Assembly: GCA_937934635.1 (NCBI GenBank)
Contig: CALGZD010000158.1
Location: 1-12,421, forward strand
From: an uncultured Deinococcales bacterium
GTDB taxonomy: Bacteria; Deinococcota; Deinococci; Deinococcales; Trueperaceae
DNA: 12,421 nucleotides
Direction of reading: 5' to 3'
Within the stretch, counting starts at the first letter, position 1, and every line of letters starts with the position of its first letter. A model generated the notes under the pieces. The model was given only the letters and a program-made list of their open reading frames with translations, was not told the origin of the DNA and did no database searches. Shown here one piece after another: positions 6,991 to 12,421 of the stretch. A program made the translations under genes and the position numbers.

Positions 6991-7697
6991 GCCAGCCATA
7001 TTTTTCTTGTAAAAACATGCACGCTTACTATGGCGAGAGTTATATTCTTAAAGGTGTTGGTTTTGAACTGCAACAAAACGAGCTTCTTGCTTTACTGGGT
7101 AAAAACGGTGCTGGTAAAACAACGACCTTGCGTAGTATTGCCAGAGCAGAACACCCAACTGTGCGTGAAGGGGAAATTTTCCTGAAGGGTGAAGCGATTC
7201 ACAAGTTAGCAACACACACTGCTGCTCAAAGGGGAATCTCGCTTGTGCCTGAAGAACGTAAAATCATTCCTGGCTTAACTGTAGAACAAAATTTGCAACT
7301 TGCACAAATTGCTCCGCCTTTGGGCTGGTCACTAGACCGTATTTACGACTTGTTTCCAAGGTTGGCTGAACGTAAGTCACAAGAAGGTATCACACTTTCT
7401 GGTGGTGAACAGCAAATGTTGGCAGTGGCTAGGGCTCTTGCTCGTGATTCATCATTACTGCTACTAGATGAACCCTATGAAGGTCTAGCGCCATTGATTG
7501 TTAAAGATATTGAACGTGTATTGATTAAGCTTAAAGAAGAAGGTTTGACAATTATTCTTGTTGAGCAAAATGCAATGGCAGCACTTAAAGTTGCAGATAG
7601 AGCTGTAATTATTGATACAGGTGAGAAGGTTTTTGATGGTTTGCCTCAAGAACTGTTAGACAATGAGGAACTGCGGTTAGAGTACTTGTCAATCTAA
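6987..7697 (+). CDS. livF: ABC transporter ATP-binding protein, LivF family
   Basis: The product has 236 residues and is the second ATPase of the importer, expected to form a heterodimer with LivG. Visible motifs are Walker A GKNGAGKTT (38-46), the LivF-type VPEERKIIPGLTVEQNL (87-103), signature LSGGEQQMLAVARAL (137-151) and Walker B LLLLDEP (157-163) followed by YEGLAP. The H-loop position is Gln (LVEQNA), which is normal for LivF proteins and not a defect. The ATGA overlap with livG (6987-6990) and a strong AGGAGGGG site at about 6969-6976 support the start and coupled translation. It is the last gene of the operon; a terminator follows 22 bp after the stop. Confidence 0.94.
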   Translation: MSQPYFSCKNMHAYYGESYILKGVGFELQQNELLALLGKNGAGKTTTLRSIARAEHPTVREGEIFLKGEAIHKLATHTAAQRGISLVPEERKIIPGLTVEQNLQLAQIAPPLGWSLDRIYDLFPRLAERKSQEGITLSGGEQQMLAVARALARDSSLLLLDEPYEGLAPLIVKDIERVLIKLKEEGLTIILVEQNAMAALKVADRAVIIDTGEKVFDGLPQELLDNEELRLEYLSI

Positions 7698-7719
7698 CAT
7701 TGCGATAAAATCAAAATTT

Positions 7720-7752
7720 AAACGAGAGGCTTTAAAAAGCTTCTCGTTTTTT
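7720..7752. terminator. Terminator shared by the transporter operon and the convergent cupin gene
   Basis: ACGAGAGGCTT (7722-7732) pairs with AAGCTTCTCGT (7737-7747) with one G-T pair and a TAAA-type loop, followed by T7747-7752. It is a good intrinsic terminator for the plus strand. The T-run overlaps the cupin stop codon (7751-7753, minus), so the two convergent genes share this 3' end. Read on the minus strand the hairpin is followed by a less regular T-rich stretch. Confidence 0.8.
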
Positions 7753-8083
7753 AAGTATCTGTTTCACCACCTTCAGGACCATAAAAGAAAACCCATGTTG
7801 AAAAATCATCTGTGAAGTCAACAAAGCGATGTTCAGCACCTGCTGCAACAAATAGAACTTCACCTGTTTCAACAGCTTGTTTGATACCATCGTTGATGAA
7901 GTAACCGCTACCTGAGGCAATGACATAAATCTCGTCTCTCGTATGAGGATGTTGCTTATCAACCTTGTCAGGTTGATATATTTCAACCGATAACGAGCCG
8001 TGACTAAATACTTCGAGAAATAAGTTTCCACTATGATTAAGTGCATTGAGTGAGTTTTCAACGGTTAGGCGTTGTTTTTCCAT
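7751..8083 (-). CDS. Small single-domain cupin protein
   Basis: The product has 110 residues and is a cupin-2 type beta-barrel. Motif 1 is QHPHTRDEIYVIASG (about 44-58) and motif 2 is GEVLFVAAGAEHRF (about 74-87). The four usual metal ligands are present: His45, His47, Glu51 and His85. The conserved proline of motif 2 is replaced by alanine. Such small cupins bind a divalent metal and serve as enzymes (isomerases, dioxygenases, lyases) or sugar/small-molecule binding proteins; the exact activity cannot be read here. ATG at 8083-8081 is preceded on the minus strand by AGGAGAG at ideal spacing. It converges on the transporter operon and is divergent from the MoaB-like gene, so it forms its own unit. 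A functional link with the transporter is possible but unproven. Confidence 0.87.
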   Translation of the reverse strand: MEKQRLTVENSLNALNHSGNLFLEVFSHGSLSVEIYQPDKVDKQHPHTRDEIYVIASGSGYFINDGIKQAVETGEVLFVAAGAEHRFVDFTDDFSTWVFFYGPEGGETDT

Positions 8084-8100
8084 AGAACTCTCCTGAAGCT

Positions 8101-8120
8101 ATTGATATTTATTGATATTT
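8101..8120. repeat. 10-bp perfect tandem duplication
   Basis: attgatattt occurs twice without interruption (8101-8110, 8111-8120), upstream of the cupin gene. On the minus strand it would fall in the cupin promoter or leader. Confidence 0.7.
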
Positions 8121-8209
8121 AAGGTTGAGTTTAACCAACAATATTGAAAGCTGTAAGTACCGCAAATGAATTGGTATTTTATCAAGAATACTCAAGCTGG
8201 TGGCTATAA

Positions 8210-8268
8210 CTTGTTTCTAACAGCTTGTCTCTAATAAGTCTGTTTCTAATAGCCTGTTTATATGAAGG
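8210..8268. repeat. Degenerate 14-15-bp repeat, four copies
   Basis: Copies share the core c-t-t/c-tgtttctaataag, with their TG cores at about 8212, 8226, 8241 and 8255. The fourth is the most diverged. It lies in the middle of the divergent spacer. Confidence 0.55.
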
Positions 8269-8453
8269 CTCTTTAAAGAAAAATGATTGGCTTTTAAACT
8301 TCTATTCTTCAGTTTTTGCTACTTTGGGTTAACTAGATGTTAAATTGGCGCTATGGCTAAATTAAATTTTAGTTGTGAGTCATATTTAGTCACTTTAATT
8401 TGTAAGCTTACAGAATTATTCGGTTTATAAATGATTACGAGGGGCAGGGAAGT

Positions 8454-9002
8454 ATGAATAATTTAAGTGTAGGGCAGGGGCCACCGATTAGAACAGCACT
8501 ACTTGTAGTTGGTGATGATACCAATGCAGAACAACATCATCGTTCCACAATTGCGGAACGTACAGAGGTAATCAGGAACATTTTGTCGCAAGGTCCATAT
8601 ACAGAGGTTGATTATGAGACCGTAGGACAACAAGCATCACAAATTCGCCCAAAAATGTTTGTGTGGGCAGATGTACGTCCTGTTGATTTGGTATTGACAA
8701 CAGGTGGTACAGGTTTAAATGTGCGTGATAGAACTTATGAAGCGACGCAAGCTGTTATAGAAGAGTCGCTTTATGGTGTTGTAGATTTAATGCGCTTAGC
8801 ATTACTTCGAAAAGATAGAAAGGCAGCTCTTTTTCGCTTAACCTGTGGTTTTCGTAAGCAAACGCTTTTTGTGAATTTACCAGATAGAGCTGATCATATT
8901 GCAATTGGATTGCCTGCTATCTTAGATGTATTACCAGAAGCATGTCGTTTACGTTCAGAAGGATTGACTGAAGCTGCTGCTTACTTAACTCAGTTTGCAT
9001 AA
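8454..9002 (+). CDS. MoaB/MogA-like molybdopterin-binding domain protein
   Basis: The product has 182 residues, close to the length of MoaB/MogA proteins, which adenylylate molybdopterin during molybdenum cofactor synthesis. The signature TTGGTG (82-87) with the following Arg-Asp (91-92, equivalent to the catalytic Asp of the TTGGTG..RD motif) and the later NLP (141-143) are clear. Other family features are altered. The usual PDE segment carrying the second conserved Asp reads VDYE (52-55), so that Asp is shifted or replaced by Tyr54. The N-terminal SD..G..D.SG loop is barely recognisable. No other cofactor genes are nearby. ATG 8454 has a purine-rich ribosome site just upstream. Divergence could mean a changed role or merely lineage drift. 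Confidence 0.8.
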   Translation: MNNLSVGQGPPIRTALLVVGDDTNAEQHHRSTIAERTEVIRNILSQGPYTEVDYETVGQQASQIRPKMFVWADVRPVDLVLTTGGTGLNVRDRTYEATQAVIEESLYGVVDLMRLALLRKDRKAALFRLTCGFRKQTLFVNLPDRADHIAIGLPAILDVLPEACRLRSEGLTEAAAYLTQFA

Positions 9003-9063
9003 TTATCTACAACAAAAGTAGCAAGTCAACCTACCTGACTCAACTAAGTATATACTGGGTGTA

Positions 9064-9543
9064 GTGACAGTTTTAGCGCTTGTAATATTTACCGTGGCTT
9101 TGATTGCTGCCTTTGCAGGAATGATATTGCCAGTTTTGCCAGATATACCAATCGCAGCGCTTGGTGCTTTACTAGCTGCATGGTTAATTGGATTTCAGAC
9201 CTTTGGATTGTTTGCACTAGTTTGGGTAGCTGTACTTGTCGTACTTGCTTTTGTATTGGACTATGCAGCGGCTGCTTTAGGTGCTAAAGGTTATGGCGCA
9301 AGCCAAGCAGGGGTAATCGGTGGTGTCGCTGGTTCTATTGTTGGCATCATTATGTTTCCACCTTTAGGTTTTATAGTGGGTGCTTTTGTTGGTGCAGTTT
9401 TAGCCGAATTAATTACAGACCGCCAGATGGATGAGGCGATTCGTTCAGGTGTTGGCGCACTGGTAGGCACCTTGGGGGGGCTAGTTATAAAGGCTGCTAT
9501 TCTTATCGTCATTGCAATCATTGTGTATCCTAGATTGTTCTAG
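9064..9543 (+). CDS. DUF456 family membrane protein
   Basis: The product has 159 residues, the usual DUF456 length, and is almost entirely hydrophobic with about five membrane-spanning segments. The family-type opening AGMILPVLPDIPIAALGALLAAW, given here only in part as ILPVLPDIP (21-29), is followed by the DYAAAALGAKGYGAS loop and a glycine-zipper region (GVIGGVAGSIVG, then FPPLGFIVGAFVGAVLAELI). The function of the family is unknown. The reading frame has no ATG near its beginning, so GTG 9064 is the most likely start; the ribosome site is weak. It follows the MoaB-like gene by 61 bp on the same strand and may be co-transcribed. Confidence 0.85.
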   Translation: MTVLALVIFTVALIAAFAGMILPVLPDIPIAALGALLAAWLIGFQTFGLFALVWVAVLVVLAFVLDYAAAALGAKGYGASQAGVIGGVAGSIVGIIMFPPLGFIVGAFVGAVLAELITDRQMDEAIRSGVGALVGTLGGLVIKAAILIVIAIIVYPRLF

Positions 9544-10175
9544 TACAGCGATAACTGATAATAAAAGGGTGTGTTTTGGACGCTAAACGCTAAAAAGCTT
9601 ACGGGTACAGAATAGTATAGTGACTTCAGATTATTCACCCTTAGATTTTCACTTGCTAAAGCACTAGTTTTGTTGTTATACCGTGTCCGAAAATATATGT
9701 AGCAAAAGAATAAGTTAGAAGCGTCAGGTGCTCAACCATATTCCGCTAGTTACCTAAATTACTACTTAAAAACACGTTTAGACTTTAACAATGGATTTAA
9801 GCGGAATTGGTATTAAAACCCATATCGAAAAAAATTACCTAAGTCCTTATGCGAATGTTTCGTTTGAAATATGTTCGTTAGTTCTTTGTGTGCTTTTAAC
9901 GTGATGTTCCATAGGATAGAACTGCTAGAAGTGAAATGTAATGACCTCATAAGGTTTTGAATGTTTACATAATCTTAATATCTACAGTGTTAAGTGTAGG
10001 ATGTCTTGTGCAATGTTGTTTGCATTTTTGTAGAATTAACTCAGAATTACTAAGTGTATGGGTATAAGGATTTGAATATTTCAAAACTTTTTAACTGAAT
10101 TGCAGGTGTTTCCTGTTCAAGTTTGGAAACGGTCAGTAGCCTACATAGAAGTGTTTCTTTTTTTGAAAAACTTCC

Positions 10176-10221
10176 AAGGTATGTCCTACTGTCACTTAAA
10201 GGTGTGTCCTACTGTTACTTA
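10176..10221. repeat. 23-bp tandem repeat, two copies, upstream of lgt
   Basis: Two adjacent 23-bp units (10176-10198, 10199-10221) share aaggt.tgtcctactgt.actta and match at 21 of 23 positions. The second ends in TATATA (10220-10225), a possible -10 element, so the units could be operator sites. A plain duplication is equally possible. Confidence 0.75.
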
Positions 10222-10259
10222 TATAGGCTAATCATCAATTGAGAGCTGCTTTTCAACTA

Positions 10260-10302
10260 TTAGTGGGATACACCACTAAATCATAACTATTCATGATTAG
10301 TT
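10260..10302. repeat. Two adjacent palindromes in the lgt leader
   Basis: TTAGTGG (10260-10266) and CCACTAA (10273-10279) form a perfect 7-bp stem. AACTATTCATGATTAGTT (10285-10302) is an 18-bp palindrome with only one mismatched pair. They lie 28-70 bp before the lgt start, so they are either operators or leader-RNA hairpins near the ribosome binding site. Confidence 0.55.
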
Positions 10303-10329
10303 AGCAATCATGCTAAAGGAAGAGGAAGA

Positions 10330-11259
10330 ATGGATCCTATTTGGTTTCAACTTGGTCCACTAACGCCACGCTGGTATGGACTATTTATTATGCTTGGTGT
10401 TTTGTTCGGTGCGATGTGGGGCTTGAACGAGGCACGTCGTCGTGGTCTTGACCCAGAAAAATTGCTTGATATGTTGCTCTACTTAGTTTTTGCAGGGCTT
10501 ATTGGTGCTCGTTTAGTATATGTGTTGACGAGTTATGACCCTTATTTTGGTCCAAATGGTCGACCTCTTGATGCTCTTAAAGTATGGCAAGGCGGCATCA
10601 GCATTCATGGGGGGATTCTGGGGATTGTTGTTGCGACATGGATTTTTTCCAGAATTCACAAGCTGAATATGTGGGCTTATTTAGATATGATGGTTCCTGC
10701 TGGCGCGTTTGGGATTATTGGTGGACGTTTAGGCAACTTTATGAATGGCACAGATACAACAGGCAGGTTGACCAATTGGCCAATTGGTTTTACTTGGCCT
10801 GAGCCTGGCACTGCTACTTTTGGTGAATTAGGAAAGCGCATTTTTACACCTGATTTGTGGAGTGCTTACCCTGGTACATGTAGTTTAGGATCAGAGGTCT
10901 CTGTTTACTTTGGTGAATGTGTTGCTCAAGGTGGAGAAATTCTTCGTGGACCAGTGCATTTGACGCAGCTTTATGGTGCGATTGTTGGTTTTATTTTGAT
11001 ATTTATTATCCTATGGGCCTATCGCAGTAGTCGCACACCTGGGTTTGCTTTTTGGCAGTTTATCTTGTGGTATTCGGTACTACGTTCAGTACTTGAAGAA
11101 CCTTTTAGAGATAACCCTATTTTCTGGAATCTCTTTCTTTCAGAAGGGGTAGATAAGATTGGGGTTGGTTTACTGACCCTTACGCAGATTGCGAGCATAC
11201 CGATTGTACTGATTGCCATTTATGTTTTGGCAACGATGCAACCTGATAATAGTAAATAA
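10330..11259 (+). CDS. lgt: Prolipoprotein diacylglyceryl transferase
   Basis: The product has 309 residues and is the membrane enzyme that transfers diacylglycerol from phosphatidylglycerol to the lipobox cysteine of prolipoproteins, the first step of lipoprotein maturation. Recognisable are RWYGL (14-18, Tyr16), GGISIHGGILG (88-98, the essential His93), the Lgt signature GGRLGNFMNG (131-140, Arg133), PVHLTQLYGA (208-217) and the late Arg-containing segment LRSVLEEPFRDNP (251-263). About seven membrane segments are present. Compared with E. coli Lgt the loop between the signature and PVHLTQ is longer (about 141-207) and holds two cysteines (184, 197) that could pair outside the membrane. The ATG has a strong AAGGAAGAGGAAG site. 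It appears to be transcribed alone, with a terminator following. Confidence 0.96.
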   Translation: MDPIWFQLGPLTPRWYGLFIMLGVLFGAMWGLNEARRRGLDPEKLLDMLLYLVFAGLIGARLVYVLTSYDPYFGPNGRPLDALKVWQGGISIHGGILGIVVATWIFSRIHKLNMWAYLDMMVPAGAFGIIGGRLGNFMNGTDTTGRLTNWPIGFTWPEPGTATFGELGKRIFTPDLWSAYPGTCSLGSEVSVYFGECVAQGGEILRGPVHLTQLYGAIVGFILIFIILWAYRSSRTPGFAFWQFILWYSVLRSVLEEPFRDNPIFWNLFLSEGVDKIGVGLLTLTQIASIPIVLIAIYVLATMQPDNSK

Positions 11260-11264
11260 CTTTC

Positions 11265-11301
11265 ACTGCCCGACTTAAAATTATTAGTCGGGCAGTATTT
11301 T
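11265..11301 (+). terminator. Terminator of lgt
   Basis: ACTGCCCGACT (11265-11275) and AGTCGGGCAGT (11286-11296) form a perfect 11-bp G+C-rich stem with a 10-base A+T loop, followed by ATTTT. It starts 6 bp after the lgt stop. The T-run is short but the stem is strong. Confidence 0.82.
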
Positions 11302-11504
11302 AGCAAGCTGTAATGTTTGTGAAAGTGTATTTAGTTTTAATACTAAAGTGTTGTATTGCTTTTAGACTGTTTGGATGATGACGTTTGTTCAAAAAGAGTT
11401 GTTCTTTGGCTTTTTTTACGATAGCCTCAGAAAAAGAAAAAATTAAGGCAATATCAAATTTAGGATAAGAAACTAATTAGAGAGATTGGATTAAGGTTGT
11501 AAAT

Positions 11505-12421
11505 ATGAGTAAACCCCTAGCAGTTGTTATATTGGCTGCGGGCATGGGAACCCGCATGAAATCTAAGCTTCCTAAACCCCTACACAAAGCAGCGGGGCGT
11601 CCTCTGGTAGAGCATGTGATTAGGGCATCACAAAAGCTCGAGCCCGAACGCATCATCGTCATCATCGGTCATGGGGCAGAGGTTGCACGAGAGACGCTTT
11701 CTCACTTACCAGTGGATTTTGTTATGCAAACTGAGCAGCTTGGTACAGGTCATGCTTTGCTATCTTGCCAAGAAGCTTTAAAAGATTTTTCTGGCAATGT
11801 CATGGTACTCAACGGTGACGGACCACTTTTGCGTCATGAAACCTTGAGTGACCTTACAACGACACAGAATGATTCAGGTGCGGGTATGAGTATGCTTATC
11901 TGCAACCTTGAAGACCCTTATGGTTATGGACGTATTGTACGTAGTGCGGATGGCAGCGTTGCTAAAATCGTTGAGCACAAAGATGCTACCGATGAAGAAC
12001 GTGCTATCACTGAAGTAAACCCTGGTATTTACATTTTTGATGCAAATGTTTTTGAACTTGGTCAGCAAATCAATAATGATAATGCTTCTGGTGAATATTA
12101 CATCACCGACTTAGTTGATATATATATCCGTGCAGGTAAATCTGTACAACCTGTACTTGTTGATGATCCAAACGAGCTAATGGGTGTGAATGATCGCAGA
12201 CAGCTTGCGGATATTGATGGCATTTTGCGTCAGCGAGTTCGTGATGAGTGGATGGTCTCTGGTGTGACGATGATTGATCCACACAGCATTTATATTGATG
12301 ATACGGCTATCATTGAAAATGATGTTGTAATTCACCCGAATGTTTGGATTAAGGGTAATAGTGTTGTTCGTGCTGGTGTTGAAATTCCACCGAATGTTGT
12401 TATTGAAGATGCTGATGTTGG
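11505..12421 (+). CDS. glmU: Bifunctional GlmU, N-acetylglucosamine-1-phosphate uridylyltransferase part (partial at right edge)
   Basis: The visible 305 residues cover the whole N-terminal uridylyltransferase domain and the first turns of a left-handed beta-helix, as in GlmU, which makes UDP-GlcNAc for peptidoglycan and glycolipids. Motifs are LAAGMGTRM (10-18) with KLPKPL (21-26), QLGTGHA (78-84), NGDGPL with the metal-binding Asp105, YGYGRIV (139-145), EVNPGIYIF (170-178) and GVNDRRQL (227-234) with Asn229. The hexapeptide repeats begin at about residue 255 (IDPHSIYID, IHPNVWIKG). The acetyltransferase active site lies beyond the window, so the bifunctional nature is inferred. ATG 11505 has AAGG (11493-11496) at proper spacing. 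The gene begins 245 bp after lgt, beyond that gene's terminator, and so must have its own promoter. Confidence 0.95.
   Translation, partial: MSKPLAVVILAAGMGTRMKSKLPKPLHKAAGRPLVEHVIRASQKLEPERIIVIIGHGAEVARETLSHLPVDFVMQTEQLGTGHALLSCQEALKDFSGNVMVLNGDGPLLRHETLSDLTTTQNDSGAGMSMLICNLEDPYGYGRIVRSADGSVAKIVEHKDATDEERAITEVNPGIYIFDANVFELGQQINNDNASGEYYITDLVDIYIRAGKSVQPVLVDDPNELMGVNDRRQLADIDGILRQRVRDEWMVSGVTMIDPHSIYIDDTAIIENDVVIHPNVWIKGNSVVRAGVEIPPNVVIEDADV

Larger units (their letters stand above)
8084..8453. other. 370-bp divergent spacer between the cupin and MoaB-like genes
   Basis: No gene was seen. It contains a 10-bp tandem repeat (8101-8120), a small inverted repeat GGTT..AACC (8123-8136), a four-copy degenerate repeat (8210-8268), a weak plus-strand promoter-like pair TTGGCG (8345-8350) and TTTAGT (8368-8373) with a 17-base spacer, and the MoaB-like ribosome site (GAGGGGCAGGGA, about 8439-8450). 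Confidence 0.55.
9544..10329. other. 786-bp spacer without a gene, upstream of lgt
   Basis: All frames are closed by frequent stops, and no tRNA, rRNA or known riboswitch was recognised. Visible structure includes acgctaa twice (9580-9593), a 12-bp inverted repeat with one bulge 52 bp apart (9735-9747/9800-9811), TTTGAATATTTCAAA (10071-10085), GTTTCC/GGAAAC (10108-10113/10125-10130), a GAAGTGTTTC/GAAAAACTTC hairpin (10148-10174, one mismatch), the 23-bp tandem repeat (10176-10221), and two palindromes at 10260-10279 and 10285-10302. The lgt promoter and leader must lie near the right end. No terminator was found for the DUF456 gene. Confidence 0.6.

Noticed and set aside
7595..7700. Loss of the H-loop histidine in the LivF ATPase (Gln at 194)
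   Set aside because: LVEQNA is the normal form in LivF proteins, so this is not a defect.
7732..8061. Second minus-strand open frame overlapping the cupin gene
   Set aside because: The overlapping frame at 7751-8083 has clear cupin motifs and a good ribosome site. The other has neither.
9735..9811. Inverted repeats of about 12 bp, 52 bp apart, as a possible miniature transposable element
   Set aside because: The arms contain a bulge, no target-site duplication was seen, and there is no second copy in the window. Chance is plausible.

Overview
The window reads as ordinary bacterial chromosome, about 42% G+C by eye. It has long A+T-rich spacers and well-formed Shine-Dalgarno sites. No rRNA, tRNA, phage, transposase or CRISPR was seen. 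Lgt, GlmU and a Tat-exported binding protein fit a free-living bacterium with peptidoglycan and lipoproteins. The Lgt (long extracytoplasmic insertion) and the DUF456 and MoaB-like neighbours weakly suggest Deinococcota, perhaps a low-GC Truepera-like lineage, but this is a guess that needs a phylogeny.

Layout: 1-136 may be the 3' end of a plus-strand gene, followed by a perfect palindrome (155-180), short tandem repeats and the terminator of the convergent gene typA (411-2225, minus). A 603-bp divergent spacer (2226-2828) holds a run of small hairpins and a 26-bp tandem duplication. It leads into a five-gene ABC transporter operon of the branched-chain amino acid/amide family (2829-7697): a Tat-exported binding protein, a strong hairpin terminator/attenuator, two permeases and two ATPases. 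The last four genes overlap or touch. A terminator shared with a convergent small cupin gene (7751-8083, minus) ends the operon. After a 370-bp spacer come a divergent MoaB/MogA-like protein (8454-9002) and a DUF456 membrane protein (9064-9543). A 786-bp spacer with no gene (9544-10329) precedes lgt (10330-11259), which has its own terminator. glmU (11505 onward) runs off the right edge.

How the genes work together: the transporter genes form one physical and regulatory unit, with the binding protein likely made in excess because of the hairpin at 4270-4304. Its substrate cannot be read from sequence alone. typA, lgt and glmU are housekeeping genes (ribosome-associated GTPase, lipoprotein lipidation, UDP-GlcNAc synthesis) with no obvious link to the transporter. 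I see no convincing novel multi-gene system. The most interesting points are in the non-coding DNA: the transporter leader, the post-SBP hairpin, repeated short tandem duplications in nearly every spacer, and the long spacer before lgt. The unusual residues in the MoaB-like protein are also worth a look.
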